Assembly: GCF_001050275.1 (NCBI RefSeq)
Contig: NZ_BBYA01000010.1
Coordinates: 248,001-312,000 of the forward strand
Reading direction: 5' to 3'
DNA from: Leptolinea tardivitalis
Lineage (GTDB): Bacteria; Chloroflexota; Anaerolineae; Anaerolineales; Anaerolineaceae
DNA: 64,000 nt
The position numbers were made by a program, and so were the translations under genes. Below, one piece after another: positions 15,865-25,342 of the stretch. The notes under the pieces are model-generated. The model was given only the letters and a program-made list of their open reading frames with translations, was not told where the DNA came from and searched no databases. Every line of letters starts with the position of its first letter. Position 1 is the first letter of the stretch.

Positions 15865-18800
15865 TCATCCGATTTTAGCAATCTCGATTCGACCATGATC
15901 ATCAAGAAAAATAATTCGGGTCTGGGCCTTTTGGCCAATCAGCGTTTCGACCGCCCCCGAATACCTGCGCATTTGGCGTGAATATTGCCGGATCAAATCG
16001 TCTCGTTCCTTCACACTTCGGATGGAATCCGTCTTAAAATCAACGATCTGCCACCCCGAAGGCGAGTCATATAACAGGTCTATGTAGCCTGTTTCTGCAT
16101 GATCATCAACCCTGCGGGAGTAGGGTAGCTCGTGATATCGCTGCGCTGCAGCATCAATCTCACTCCGCAATGGATGGTTTCGCAATCGTTCCAGGTATTC
16201 GACGGCATGGCGGACCGCTGTAGATTGTTGGACCGGATGGGCTAAACCGGCGTTTAACGCAGCGGTTTCTAAAAGAGGCAGCAGCTGCGGGTCCCCGGGG
16301 AACAACCACAGTTCAATGGCTTTGTGAACCATCTGTCCGACGACGCCCGGCGGAATGGTTTCGGCGGAGCCGGTCGCCCGCCAGGCATGCATCTCCTCGG
16401 GCTCGTCTTCGTGGATCACAGCGGCTTCAGGTTCCAACAGGGAAGGATAGAGCGGGGCGAGATCGGCTTCCTCGTGGGAGGGGGGGTGCACCGCTTCGTT
16501 GGCTGCTAGGCCGCCCGCTTCTGCTGAAACCGCGCAGGCGCGCACCTTTTGCCCCGAATTCAACGGAAGCAGCATAGCAGTTCCAGATTGTTGAACCAGC
16601 GTATCTGCATCAACCTGAGCTGCGGTGCATAAATCGCCGAGCCAAGCTTTGGCCTGCCATTCCCCTTTGGAGGTTGGCGTGGAATGTCCATTGATGATCA
16701 GTTTATCCTTGGCACGTGTCAGTGCAACATACAGGAGCCGCAGGGACTCTGCCTCGTCCTGTTTTTGGTTCTCCCACTTCGCAAGGCGATAGATCATGGG
16801 CGGCGGGTCCAGCTTAAAGGACAGACCTATCTGCGGCGATAGGTAGATTGCCTCGCTTCCTCCTCTAGGTTCCCGGCTGGCATCTGCCAGTACGACGACC
16901 GGAAATTCAAGCCCCTTGGATTTGTGGATAGTCATCAGCCGCACAGATCCTTGGGCTTCGGCCGGCGCTTCGCCTTCACGCGCTCCCGCATCATTGATTG
17001 TCGCCAGGTATTCAAGAAAATCGCGAACATTGATCTGGCCGCTGGACTGGGCGTCAGTAAGCAGTTTATCTAAATTACGCCACAGCCGACCTCCGGTTCC
17101 ATTACCGTCTTCCACGGCCAGGATAGAGCGGTAATCCGTGATGTCCACCAGTTTTTTCAGCAGGTCGGCGACCGTGATGCGATCTACTTGAGGCAAAAGC
17201 TGGTTCAGAATATCCCTCACGCGGACGGCGCGGGTACGATCGGCATCCTCCAGCATTTCCAGGTCGCCTTGCAGCGCCGTCCAATAAGGAATCGGAACGT
17301 CCTCTTGCCAGCGTAATTGGTACAAGGCTGCATCCGTCAATCCAAAAGCTGGGGAACGTAAAAGGCCGGCCATGGCAAGATCATCCGCCGGGTCCGCCAA
17401 TGCACGAAGGATATTGAGCACATCCCGAATTTCTGGTCGGTCATAAAACCCACGGCCGGCGACGGTGACAAACGGGATTCCTGCATCTTCGAATGCATTT
17501 TCATAGGCCGCAAAACCAGTTGAAGCGCGTAAAAGCAGGGTGACGTCATCCCAGGTACGAATTTGCTTTTGCTCTTTCAGTTCCAGCAATCGTGCGGCCA
17601 GGGCTCGTGAAGCCAACGGTCTTGCTGCAACGGTATCTTCACCCGCGCCTAGAATAAATTCAATGTGCGGATGGCTGATATATTCGGGTTCTGTTTTGCG
17701 CACCGCGTGAAGAGGAGAGAATGGTACATAATATGGGCGGGAGGTATCGTCCGCGGTGCCCATCACCGTTGTCAACAGGTCGCCAGTAGCTTGTAGCAGT
17801 GGCTCGTGGGCACGGTAGGTTTGATCCAGGTCAATCACCAGACCTCCCTGGATGCGGACGCGCTGTTGAATAGATCGGAATACGGTGACATCCGCGCGGC
17901 GGAAGCGATAAATGCTCTGGCGCGCATCACCCACCACGAATAATCGCCCAGGGGCACCAGCCAGGGCTTCAACAATCTGGCGCTGCCGCTCATTGGTGTT
18001 CTGGAATTCATCGACCAGCAGGCTGGCTATTTCTGCTTGCCAATGTTGTCGGACTTCAGGGATTTTGAGCAAGCGTGCTGCCCCGCTCTCGAGGTCATCA
18101 AAATCTAGTGCACGACGCTGACACAATGCATTCTGATATGCAGAAGCGAGCAGCCCAAATACGGCTTTGATGATGGGATATAAGCTTAAAAAGCGGTTTT
18201 CACTTTCACGGTCCGGCGGAGAATCATTTGCCCCTTTTCCCCCAACGATGGGATTCAAGCACTCATCGTAGGCGGCTTGTACCTCTGCAACGATCGCTTT
18301 TGCCCGGCTGGTTTTGCTGCCAATGTTGCCTTTCATTTTTTCACGCCTGGCTTTATATAAAAAACCGGCACACGCTACGGGATCATTTTGGGCAAGTGCA
18401 TTTTCAGCATCACTCCATAGGGCCAATAATTCTTGCACCTGCTGCGTGAGCTTATCCCCGGCATCTTGCAGTAAGCTGGGCTGACTAAAACTCCGTAATT
18501 CCTGGATACATCCATAGATCGTTTCGTGCTGCATCCCGTCTCGAATGGCCCGGTTCACAACTTGAACGCTGTCGAAGCTTTTTTCAAAGGTTTCTTGGGC
18601 TTCCAGGCGGTGTTCCAGGAGAAATCCGAGTAGACCTCTCAGGCTAGCGATATCAAAATGCTGAAACAAAATAGAATATTCAGGTTGACCAGCCAAAACG
18701 GTGATGGTTTCGTCAATCATATTCATGCGCAGTGCGGCGGTTAAACCCTCATCCAGGACATCAAACTTGGGGTCAATTTCTGCTTCTGCAGGATGAGCGC

Positions 18801-19164
18801 GAAGAATTTCAGCGCATATACTATGAATGGTGCCAATCCGGGCAGCATCCATTTCTGAATTGACAGTAATCCACCGCTGGCGTTCTTCTTCGGTTGAAGC
18901 CTGCTTCAGGAGGTCCGTTAATGCCTGGCGTACCCGCGAGCGCATTTCCCGGGCTGCCTTTTCGGTGAACGTCACAGCCACAACCGCCCGAGGTGATAAT
19001 CCATCTGCCAATAAAGAAGCATACCGCGCTACCAGAGTACGAGTTTTCCCACTGCCGGCTCCGGCGGTGACCACAATATCCCGGTTCCTTTCAATTGCAG
19101 CATCTCGTTGGTCCGGGGTTAAACCAAAGGAAGTAATCACTCGTTCACGTAATATTTCGGTCAT
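15865..19164 (-). CDS. addA: AddA-like UvrD-family helicase-nuclease
   Basis: The 1,099-residue protein begins with a UvrD-type N-terminus: LTPDQRDAAIERNRDIVV and the Walker A motif AGAGSGKT near residue 36. Further superfamily 1 motifs include FDDLESGAARLL, LLVDEFQNTN, VVGDARQSIYRFR and LLYVALTRAKDKLI. The C-terminus holds a RecB-type nuclease: ETGYIDLLYDSPSGWQIV followed by DFKTD. Length and order match AddA/RecB. AddA unwinds DNA with AddB and cuts one strand at DNA ends. The gene follows addB by 2 bp. In Bacillus-type systems AddAB serves recombination repair; here its position in a mobile defence region and shared operator suggest a dedicated role. Frequent in-frame motifs argue that it is intact. 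Confidence 0.88.
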   Translation of the reverse strand: MTEILRERVITSFGLTPDQRDAAIERNRDIVVTAGAGSGKTRTLVARYASLLADGLSPRAVVAVTFTEKAAREMRSRVRQALTDLLKQASTEEERQRWITVNSEMDAARIGTIHSICAEILRAHPAEAEIDPKFDVLDEGLTAALRMNMIDETITVLAGQPEYSILFQHFDIASLRGLLGFLLEHRLEAQETFEKSFDSVQVVNRAIRDGMQHETIYGCIQELRSFSQPSLLQDAGDKLTQQVQELLALWSDAENALAQNDPVACAGFLYKARREKMKGNIGSKTSRAKAIVAEVQAAYDECLNPIVGGKGANDSPPDRESENRFLSLYPIIKAVFGLLASAYQNALCQRRALDFDDLESGAARLLKIPEVRQHWQAEIASLLVDEFQNTNERQRQIVEALAGAPGRLFVVGDARQSIYRFRRADVTVFRSIQQRVRIQGGLVIDLDQTYRAHEPLLQATGDLLTTVMGTADDTSRPYYVPFSPLHAVRKTEPEYISHPHIEFILGAGEDTVAARPLASRALAARLLELKEQKQIRTWDDVTLLLRASTGFAAYENAFEDAGIPFVTVAGRGFYDRPEIRDVLNILRALADPADDLAMAGLLRSPAFGLTDAALYQLRWQEDVPIPYWTALQGDLEMLEDADRTRAVRVRDILNQLLPQVDRITVADLLKKLVDITDYRSILAVEDGNGTGGRLWRNLDKLLTDAQSSGQINVRDFLEYLATINDAGAREGEAPAEAQGSVRLMTIHKSKGLEFPVVVLADASREPRGGSEAIYLSPQIGLSFKLDPPPMIYRLAKWENQKQDEAESLRLLYVALTRAKDKLIINGHSTPTSKGEWQAKAWLGDLCTAAQVDADTLVQQSGTAMLLPLNSGQKVRACAVSAEAGGLAANEAVHPPSHEEADLAPLYPSLLEPEAAVIHEDEPEEMHAWRATGSAETIPPGVVGQMVHKAIELWLFPGDPQLLPLLETAALNAGLAHPVQQSTAVRHAVEYLERLRNHPLRSEIDAAAQRYHELPYSRRVDDHAETGYIDLLYDSPSGWQIVDFKTDSIRSVKERDDLIRQYSRQMRRYSGAVETLIGQKAQTRIIFLDDHGRIEIAKIG

Positions 19165-19166
19165 AA

Positions 19167-22100
19167 TTAATACTCCGGTTCAAAACGCCAGCACCATTGA
19201 GCGCCGGGGCAGTAAGATGGGCAACCAACGCGCGGGGTTTTCGAAGGAAACTCCGCTGAGCGGATGCCGTTCACAATGCGTACCAAGTGAGCCATCATGA
19301 CTTCAATGGCAGCATCGACACCCTGGTTGGTATCGGTTTTAAATTTACTGAGCTTGAGGGAACCCGCTTCGGCGCCGAGGATTTTCCAGTATATTCCTTC
19401 CACGGGTATGCCCAGTTTACGGGCGTCGCGAACTGCTAATGCATAGATCGGCAACTGCAAACGATGCCCGTCTTTCAAATCGTTAGCTGTGAGATGCATG
19501 CTGCCGGATTTATAATCAATCACCCGCAGCTGCCCAGACGAATTTCTGTCCACACGGTCTACCACCCCCCGAATTCGCAAAACTTCAGATCCCAAGTCAA
19601 TGATCAATGGGGGATAGTCGCCTTTTCCAAACCCCATTTCAAATTCAATCGGCGTCCAATCAGTCTCAGCTACCAGCGCTTGTATAGTCTGGCGCAACGT
19701 ATCCAAAAGTTCTGCCTTCTCATTTTCCCAGAGCGTTGAGGGGCGAAACCCAAATTGCCTTGGGGCGTCAGAAAAAACCTGTCCTGCGATAATTTCCAAA
19801 CTGGATAAAACGGCCTCAATGTCCTTTGGGTCAGATGCGTTGCGGTATGTGTCTTCCAGGATTTTATGCAGCATTGAACCCAACTGACCCGGTTCGAGAC
19901 CTAACTGGGGTACTGCACGCGCTTCTAAGCCTAAGGCGGTGCGAATATAGAATTGGTAAGGGCATGTACCATAGTATTCCAGCCGGGATGGGCTCCAGGT
20001 ATGCTCGGATGAATATCTTTTTTCCATGAATGGAGCGATCGCTTCTACATATCCTTCATGAGGTCCTTTGGGATGCTTGGCCCGCCTAGCTTTCACCACC
20101 TCACGAGCATGGCGCAAACCATTCCAACGTTCATGGAGAAAATCGTATCGTTGGGGCAGGCTTTGCCGGCGCACAGCGGTAAAAAGCAGTTCTTGGGTCG
20201 AGGCAGCCTCAACCAATGGTTGCGGGTCATCAGGGCGTACTGTCTCAACTGCTTCTTTGCTAAATAATCGCTGCACGGCTTTCCAAAAAGTCGATTCCTC
20301 CCATTTCTCGCCGTCTTCTGAGAGGTAAGGGCGTGTGATCAACAAGTGCCTGTCGGAACGGGTAACAGCCTGGTAAAAAAGCCCTGCCTGCTCGCGTTGC
20401 AAGCGTTGATCTAAACCTAATGCAGCACGCAGAGGTTCATCTAGAAAAGGATCCGGGTGTTCGTTAGCGGGAAATAGGCCTTCGGATAAACCTAGCAAAG
20501 CGACCGCCTGAAGGCGCAATCCGCGCGCCTCGACCATGCGTCCCACCAGTAGAGCTGGTTTTCCTGACACACCTGGTTCGCGTTGTCCGACGCCCTCTAA
20601 AGTTCCTTGCAGATCTATGAAAAACTGGGCATAATCGACTACCCGCTCACCAGCCACCACTTCGCTCAAAACGAGAGCTCGTAAGGTTTCTCTAAAAACT
20701 TCACAGGCGTTCTGGTCTCTCTCGGTGGTGGCATTTTGATAAAACTGGAGTTGGTCCAGAAGGTCTTCCAGCCAGGTAATCCATTCGGTCTGAGAGCAGC
20801 TGTGATCGGGCGGCGTGATGCGATTGAACAGCGCCTCCATGATCTGGCGAAGCTGATTGGCTTTCGCACCGCGCGGCAAACCTGGTAATATGCGTTCGTC
20901 GTCTACATCGGATTGTTCCTCGAACGAATGAGGAGCAAGACGATCCCAGGTTTCTTGCCATTGGTCACGACCTTCCACAATTTGAGCGACACGACTGACC
21001 AATTCCAACTGATCAGCGATATCCGAGCTGATGGACAGGTCAAAATAGGGGCAACGCAGGACATTGACCAACGCCCGTGTATTGAAATTTTTGGAGGGTA
21101 AAGCAAGCAAATTGAGCAATGCGGTGATCGCCGGCGATTCACTCAAAGGTTCGTCTTGTGTAAACCGAATGGGTATCCCAAACTCCTCTGCGCAGGCTTT
21201 GAGTTGTGGATGATAGACCGATGGGTTGGGGGTGAATATCATACAACTGGATAATGGGATGCCTTCGCGTATAACCAACCGTTTTATCCAGCGCAGGGCT
21301 TCTCGGGCTTCATCGGCTGGAGACCGCGCTTCGAGCAGGATGGGTTTTATCGCCGGTTGGATAACGCTGCCGCTGGATTCAAAGAGGTTTTGCTCGATGT
21401 GCAAGAGATCAGCAGGTAAGAAGGGTGGATTGTTTAAAGAAATGTGGTGGGGAGATAATTCCTGGATGAGTTTATCCAAGTCTTCGAGAAAACGCCGGTG
21501 CGCCGGGCGTTTGGATCCGATGATGCCAGGAAAAGTAATTAGAATTTCACTGACCTGTGTAGATAATAGTTTTACCGCTTGATGTTGTGCGCCATTCAAG
21601 GAGTCGAACCCATCTACGACCAGGAGTTTGATTGAAGAAGCGACATGAGGATGGCCCTTGAGAGCTTCGACTGCGAGCCAGCTGATCCCTTCCGGGTCAG
21701 CCCAATTCAAGTCTCTCAAGCGAGTTTGATAAAGAGAATATAAAAGGGCCAGTTCTTGTTGGGCCGTGGTTCCCGATCGGGTGAATTCGATGAATTGATC
21801 TGGATAGATCAGCGATCTTTTTAATTCTGCAAAGGATTCCCGCAATGCCAGGATAAAGCCTGGCATCCTTTGTAAAGGAGAAAAATGAGGTAATCCGCCT
21901 TGTTCAACCGCGAGATCAACCACCTCTTGAATCAGCCGGTGGAGGAGTGGTGAAGATGCGACGGGGACATGCATTTGAGAATGTTCCAAGATATTTTTGT
22001 ATAAATCGCCAAAGGTTCCAACATAAGTACCGATGGCGCCTTCACAATCCGCAACTCTTCTTCGAAATGCAGAGGCCTGCAAACGATCTGGAACGACCAC

Positions 22101-22205
22101 CCAAACAGAGGCAAGCGGTTCATTTGCTCTTAGTTCTTGTATCCGTTTAATACAAGCTTGTGTCTTGCCAGTTGCAGGTGGGGCTACAATTAATTTAGTG
22201 GTCAT
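19167..22205 (-). CDS. addB: AddB-like helicase-nuclease subunit
   Basis: This 1,012-residue protein starts with a Walker A motif (VAPPATGKTQACI, residues 7-19) and a degenerate helicase core. It ends with a RecB-type nuclease: CPYQFYIRTALGLE, IRGVVDRVDR and LRVIDYKSGS give the Asp and Asp-x-Lys residues. The last residues CPSYCPGAQWCWRF supply three cysteines which, with the earlier CPYQ cysteine, form the iron-sulfur signature of AddB. The gene lies between the 83-residue leader gene and addA, with 17- and 2-bp gaps, so the three form one operon. The partner is the AddA-like product. Confidence 0.86.
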   Translation of the reverse strand: MTTKLIVAPPATGKTQACIKRIQELRANEPLASVWVVVPDRLQASAFRRRVADCEGAIGTYVGTFGDLYKNILEHSQMHVPVASSPLLHRLIQEVVDLAVEQGGLPHFSPLQRMPGFILALRESFAELKRSLIYPDQFIEFTRSGTTAQQELALLYSLYQTRLRDLNWADPEGISWLAVEALKGHPHVASSIKLLVVDGFDSLNGAQHQAVKLLSTQVSEILITFPGIIGSKRPAHRRFLEDLDKLIQELSPHHISLNNPPFLPADLLHIEQNLFESSGSVIQPAIKPILLEARSPADEAREALRWIKRLVIREGIPLSSCMIFTPNPSVYHPQLKACAEEFGIPIRFTQDEPLSESPAITALLNLLALPSKNFNTRALVNVLRCPYFDLSISSDIADQLELVSRVAQIVEGRDQWQETWDRLAPHSFEEQSDVDDERILPGLPRGAKANQLRQIMEALFNRITPPDHSCSQTEWITWLEDLLDQLQFYQNATTERDQNACEVFRETLRALVLSEVVAGERVVDYAQFFIDLQGTLEGVGQREPGVSGKPALLVGRMVEARGLRLQAVALLGLSEGLFPANEHPDPFLDEPLRAALGLDQRLQREQAGLFYQAVTRSDRHLLITRPYLSEDGEKWEESTFWKAVQRLFSKEAVETVRPDDPQPLVEAASTQELLFTAVRRQSLPQRYDFLHERWNGLRHAREVVKARRAKHPKGPHEGYVEAIAPFMEKRYSSEHTWSPSRLEYYGTCPYQFYIRTALGLEARAVPQLGLEPGQLGSMLHKILEDTYRNASDPKDIEAVLSSLEIIAGQVFSDAPRQFGFRPSTLWENEKAELLDTLRQTIQALVAETDWTPIEFEMGFGKGDYPPLIIDLGSEVLRIRGVVDRVDRNSSGQLRVIDYKSGSMHLTANDLKDGHRLQLPIYALAVRDARKLGIPVEGIYWKILGAEAGSLKLSKFKTDTNQGVDAAIEVMMAHLVRIVNGIRSAEFPSKTPRVGCPSYCPGAQWCWRFEPEY

Positions 22206-22222
22206 GGGCGTGCTCCAGGAAG

Positions 22223-22474
22223 TTAAGATTTTTCCGGTTGGGGTGAGTCTTTCAAATGTTTCGATACTGCCAAAAGCAGCTCAGTGGCGATTGCCATAGC
22301 CTCTTGCGGGGATAAATTGACGGCTACTTTGAAGGAGGGTTGTAAAAGATCTTCTTCAGAGGGCGTTGTTTTTCTGATTTGCAGAATGATGGCATCATCA
22401 TTGATGTAGGTGTGAACGGCGCCACCATTTTTCAGGGTAAAAGTTTGTGCTCGCATATTTTTGGGTGTGGTCAT
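22223..22474 (-). CDS. 83-residue protein leading the AddAB operon
   Basis: This small acidic-to-neutral protein starts MTTPKNMRAQTFTLKNGGAV. It has a predicted beta-strand N-terminal half (TFTLKNGGAVHTYINDDAI) and a helical C-terminal half (PQEAMAIATELLLAVSKHLK). It has no known motif. It is the first gene after the palindromic operator at 22526-22554 and lies 17 bp upstream of addB. Candidate roles are a modulator or inhibitor of AddAB or an antitoxin-like partner; none is shown by the sequence. Confidence 0.6.
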   Translation of the reverse strand: MTTPKNMRAQTFTLKNGGAVHTYINDDAIILQIRKTTPSEEDLLQPSFKVAVNLSPQEAMAIATELLLAVSKHLKDSPQPEKS

Positions 22475-22525
22475 TAATTCCCCCTATGGTTTATCACTAA
22501 AAAGATCTATTAATAATTGTACGCT

Positions 22526-22554
22526 CATTTAGTGCACACAGCGTGCACTAAATG
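22526..22554. promoter_or_regulatory. palindromic operator of the AddAB operon
   Basis: The arms CATTTAGTGCAC (22526-22537) and GTGCACTAAATG (22543-22554) are perfect complements around ACAGC. The 19-bp core is the same as the one upstream of the WYL gene apart from one spacer base. It lies 52 bp before the start of the 83-residue gene; a possible -10 (TACAAT on the minus strand, 22517-22522) adjoins it. It could also affect the divergent qat promoter. Confidence 0.75.
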
Positions 22555-22681
22555 GTTTGTTTCGTTAATATAATCGGAATTTGTAATTATTGCTCATTTC
22601 ACGGTCAAATGATTATGCGGCGTTTATTATCAAGTGTAAAATTAACTTATTCCTGAGATTTTTCTAAAGGGAGATTAAATT

Positions 22682-24598
22682 ATGTGGCCAGATAATGAAA
22701 CCACTTTAGACCTTTTAGGATTTAAAGTCCATGCCGATCTAATTAAATCAGTAGTTATGGATGATAAACTTCTTCCAATAACAGTTGGAATTTTTGGCGA
22801 TTGGGGAAGCGGAAAAACAAGCATTATGAAAATGCTTGAGCATGACCTAGACCCTGAAAATTATCCTGAAAAATCTCAAGAGAGAGATCGACTAAACGGA
22901 GTAGTTTGTCTTTATTTTAATGGATGGCTATTTGAAGGATATGATGATGCTAAGTCTGCTTTACTTAGTACAATCCTAATTCAACTTGGGAAAAATAAAA
23001 GGTTTGGTCCAAAGGTAAAAGAAAGTATTGTATCTTTATTGGAATCAGTGGATTGGATGCGTCTTGCCCGTCTTGGTTTTCGAGAAGTGGCAGTTCCAGC
23101 TTTACTAGCTTATCTCACAGGGGGTGTGAGCCTAATTCCATCTATTGTTGATGCAAGTAAGTCGTTGATTGGAATCGGAGAAAACAAAGCAGGAAGCGGA
23201 AACGAGTCAAAAATTGGATGGGAGGATGTTCTAAAAGGTGAAGGTAAAAAAGCTGGGCCAATGGATGTTAGGATGTTCCGAGAACGGTTTTCAAAGATGT
23301 TGGCCGATTCCGATATTCGATCTTTAGTAATATTAATTGATGATTTGGACAGATGTAGTCCTCAGAGAATTATTGATAACTTAGAAGCAATAAAACTTTT
23401 CCTTAGTGTTGACCGAACCGCTTTTGTAATCGGGGCCGATCCTCGTATAGTCAGACATGCCATATCTTCTATCTATAAACCAGAAGAAATTCGTGCCGAG
23501 TCTGGTGAATATGAACCTCAAACCGATATTGTTAATGATTACCTTGAGAAGTTAATCCAAGTTCCATATCGTTTACCACGCCTTTCCCCTGCTGAAGTAC
23601 AAACTTATATGTCGCTGCTTTTTTGCAACCAGGCATTAGATTCCGACGCTTTTGGAAAATTACATGCCGTATATGAAAAACACTGTTCTGAAGATCGTTA
23701 TAGTGTTTTTGGCTATGGAGCTATCCAATCAGCTTTTGGGGGAACACTAATGGAAGAGCTAACTACCAATTTAAAGTTTTGCGCCTCAGTATCGCCGTTG
23801 ATTACCGAGGGTCTCAAGGGTAATCCTCGACAAGTAAAAAGGTTCCTTAATGCTTATGTTTTGCGCAGAAAATTGGCTGATGTAGCTCGGTTATCTAATC
23901 TAAAAGATGATATTTTAGTCAAGCTTATGGTATTGGAATATACGGAACCAAAACGATTTAACCAATTATACAAGTGGCAAGCATCTCAAGATGGTTTCCC
24001 AATAGAAATAAAAAAGCTAGAACAAATTTTGTGTTTACCGACTGGCAAATTGGATAATGAAAGTGATGCTAAAGAAGTAGCGGCGGAGTGGGGTGGTTTA
24101 TTTTTGAGAAAATGGATAACAATAGAGCCTCGGCTTGGAGAAGTAGATTTAAGGGATTACTTCTGGATCGCACGTGACCGACTTCAATCTACACTTTCAG
24201 ATGTTACATTAGTACCACCCTTTATCCGCCAACTTTTTGATGATCTTATTTCTGATAAACCTGGTCGAATATCAACTGCTTTACATTCCACACACGAAAT
24301 TAGCACTGATGAAATTGATTTACTGTTAGCTCTATTCGAACATCATGTTGAACAATATCCAGATGATAAAAAAGGTTATGACGGTCTGAGATTATTAATT
24401 GAAAATGATATATCTAAGAGCGCTGAGATGTTGGCTAAACTTCTTACATCAATCCCACCCGATTCAATCCCGCCGGCTGTTGGGGTAGATTTACTTATAT
24501 TAATAAAAGTAAAACCAAATTTAGAGGATATATTTAAAAGTCCACTTGATTATTTGCGCACTACAAAATCGATGATCGCAGCTGCTCTTCTTAATTAG
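22682..24598 (+). CDS. qatA: QatA: KAP-family P-loop ATPase of the Qat defence system
   Basis: The 638-residue protein has Walker A GDWGSGKT at residues 39-46 and Walker B LVILIDDLDRCSP near 217-229. A hydrophobic insertion (ALLAYLTGGVSLIPSIV, about residues 140-156) is typical of KAP NTPases, which often sit at the membrane. FIGADPRIV-like and NPRQVKRFLN segments complete the ATPase core. With the next three genes it forms the known anti-phage set QatABCD. The mechanism of that system is not settled. AAAGGGAG precedes the start. The whole operon is visibly richer in A and T than the flanking genes, which suggests a separate origin. Confidence 0.88.
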   Translation: MWPDNETTLDLLGFKVHADLIKSVVMDDKLLPITVGIFGDWGSGKTSIMKMLEHDLDPENYPEKSQERDRLNGVVCLYFNGWLFEGYDDAKSALLSTILIQLGKNKRFGPKVKESIVSLLESVDWMRLARLGFREVAVPALLAYLTGGVSLIPSIVDASKSLIGIGENKAGSGNESKIGWEDVLKGEGKKAGPMDVRMFRERFSKMLADSDIRSLVILIDDLDRCSPQRIIDNLEAIKLFLSVDRTAFVIGADPRIVRHAISSIYKPEEIRAESGEYEPQTDIVNDYLEKLIQVPYRLPRLSPAEVQTYMSLLFCNQALDSDAFGKLHAVYEKHCSEDRYSVFGYGAIQSAFGGTLMEELTTNLKFCASVSPLITEGLKGNPRQVKRFLNAYVLRRKLADVARLSNLKDDILVKLMVLEYTEPKRFNQLYKWQASQDGFPIEIKKLEQILCLPTGKLDNESDAKEVAAEWGGLFLRKWITIEPRLGEVDLRDYFWIARDRLQSTLSDVTLVPPFIRQLFDDLISDKPGRISTALHSTHEISTDEIDLLLALFEHHVEQYPDDKKGYDGLRLLIENDISKSAEMLAKLLTSIPPDSIPPAVGVDLLILIKVKPNLEDIFKSPLDYLRTTKSMIAAALLN

Positions 24599-24606
24599 GT
24601 GATAAT

Positions 24607-25338
24607 ATGGGAACTTCAAAAGGGTATCAGGCACCTACAACACCCCAGTGGGGAAAGCAAAAGGGTGACGTGACAAGGGCTTCACGGAACGGAGCTGTGT
24701 CTCAAGAAGTTGCGCGAGATATAGTTCGTGGTTATATTCAAGCTAATGGTGGGTCTGAAACGGTATCGCAAGGTGGTGGGACAATTGGTGGAAGTCGTTC
24801 AGTACAAAAAACAGGGCAAAGGTTAGCTGGATTTGTAAGTTCTGTAGCCAGTCGTGGTTTAGAAAAAGCTTTACAAGATGAAGGCCTTTCAGATCTTATT
24901 GGTCATCCCGCAAAGGAAGTGGCATTAGCTTTAGCTGACCGATTATGCGAAGATGGTAGTACTCTTGATGAAGTTGATACCCGCAATGCTCTTTCTGACT
25001 TAATGGACGAATTACTAGAAAAAGCAGAAACCTACGAAGAAGTCAAGGAAATATTTGAAAAAACAATCCAAGTTAATGAATTGGGAAATTTATTGACAAG
25101 ATTTTTTGGCCATTATTTATATCGACAATTTTGTCGAGTGTTTTACGAGAGGTTGGTAACAAGACATGGGGAAAAGAAAGCATCTGGTTTTTTAACCAGC
25201 ATCAAAGATATGATCTCATCTTTAGTTCGTTTGAAGACCTTTGATAAAGACCTCTCTAAGATAAATTGGATAGGAGAGGAAGGGGCTTCTCTTGCAGATA
25301 GTATTTTAGAGCAGACATATAAAGTCTTTGATAGGTGA
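24607..25338 (+). CDS. qatB: QatB: Qat defence system protein
   Basis: This 243-residue protein begins MGTSKGYQAPTTPQWGKQKG, a disordered start of the style seen in QatB proteins. It has a Gly/Gln-rich linker near residues 45-70 and a helical C-terminal domain (residues about 90-240). It has no catalytic motif. It lies 8 bp after qatA and overlaps the qatC reading frame start region. It is assigned by synteny with the ATPase, QueC-like and TatD-like genes. QatB is required in the characterised Qat system but its activity is unknown. Confidence 0.8.
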   Translation: MGTSKGYQAPTTPQWGKQKGDVTRASRNGAVSQEVARDIVRGYIQANGGSETVSQGGGTIGGSRSVQKTGQRLAGFVSSVASRGLEKALQDEGLSDLIGHPAKEVALALADRLCEDGSTLDEVDTRNALSDLMDELLEKAETYEEVKEIFEKTIQVNELGNLLTRFFGHYLYRQFCRVFYERLVTRHGEKKASGFLTSIKDMISSLVRLKTFDKDLSKINWIGEEGASLADSILEQTYKVFDR

Positions 25339-25342
25339 GAAG

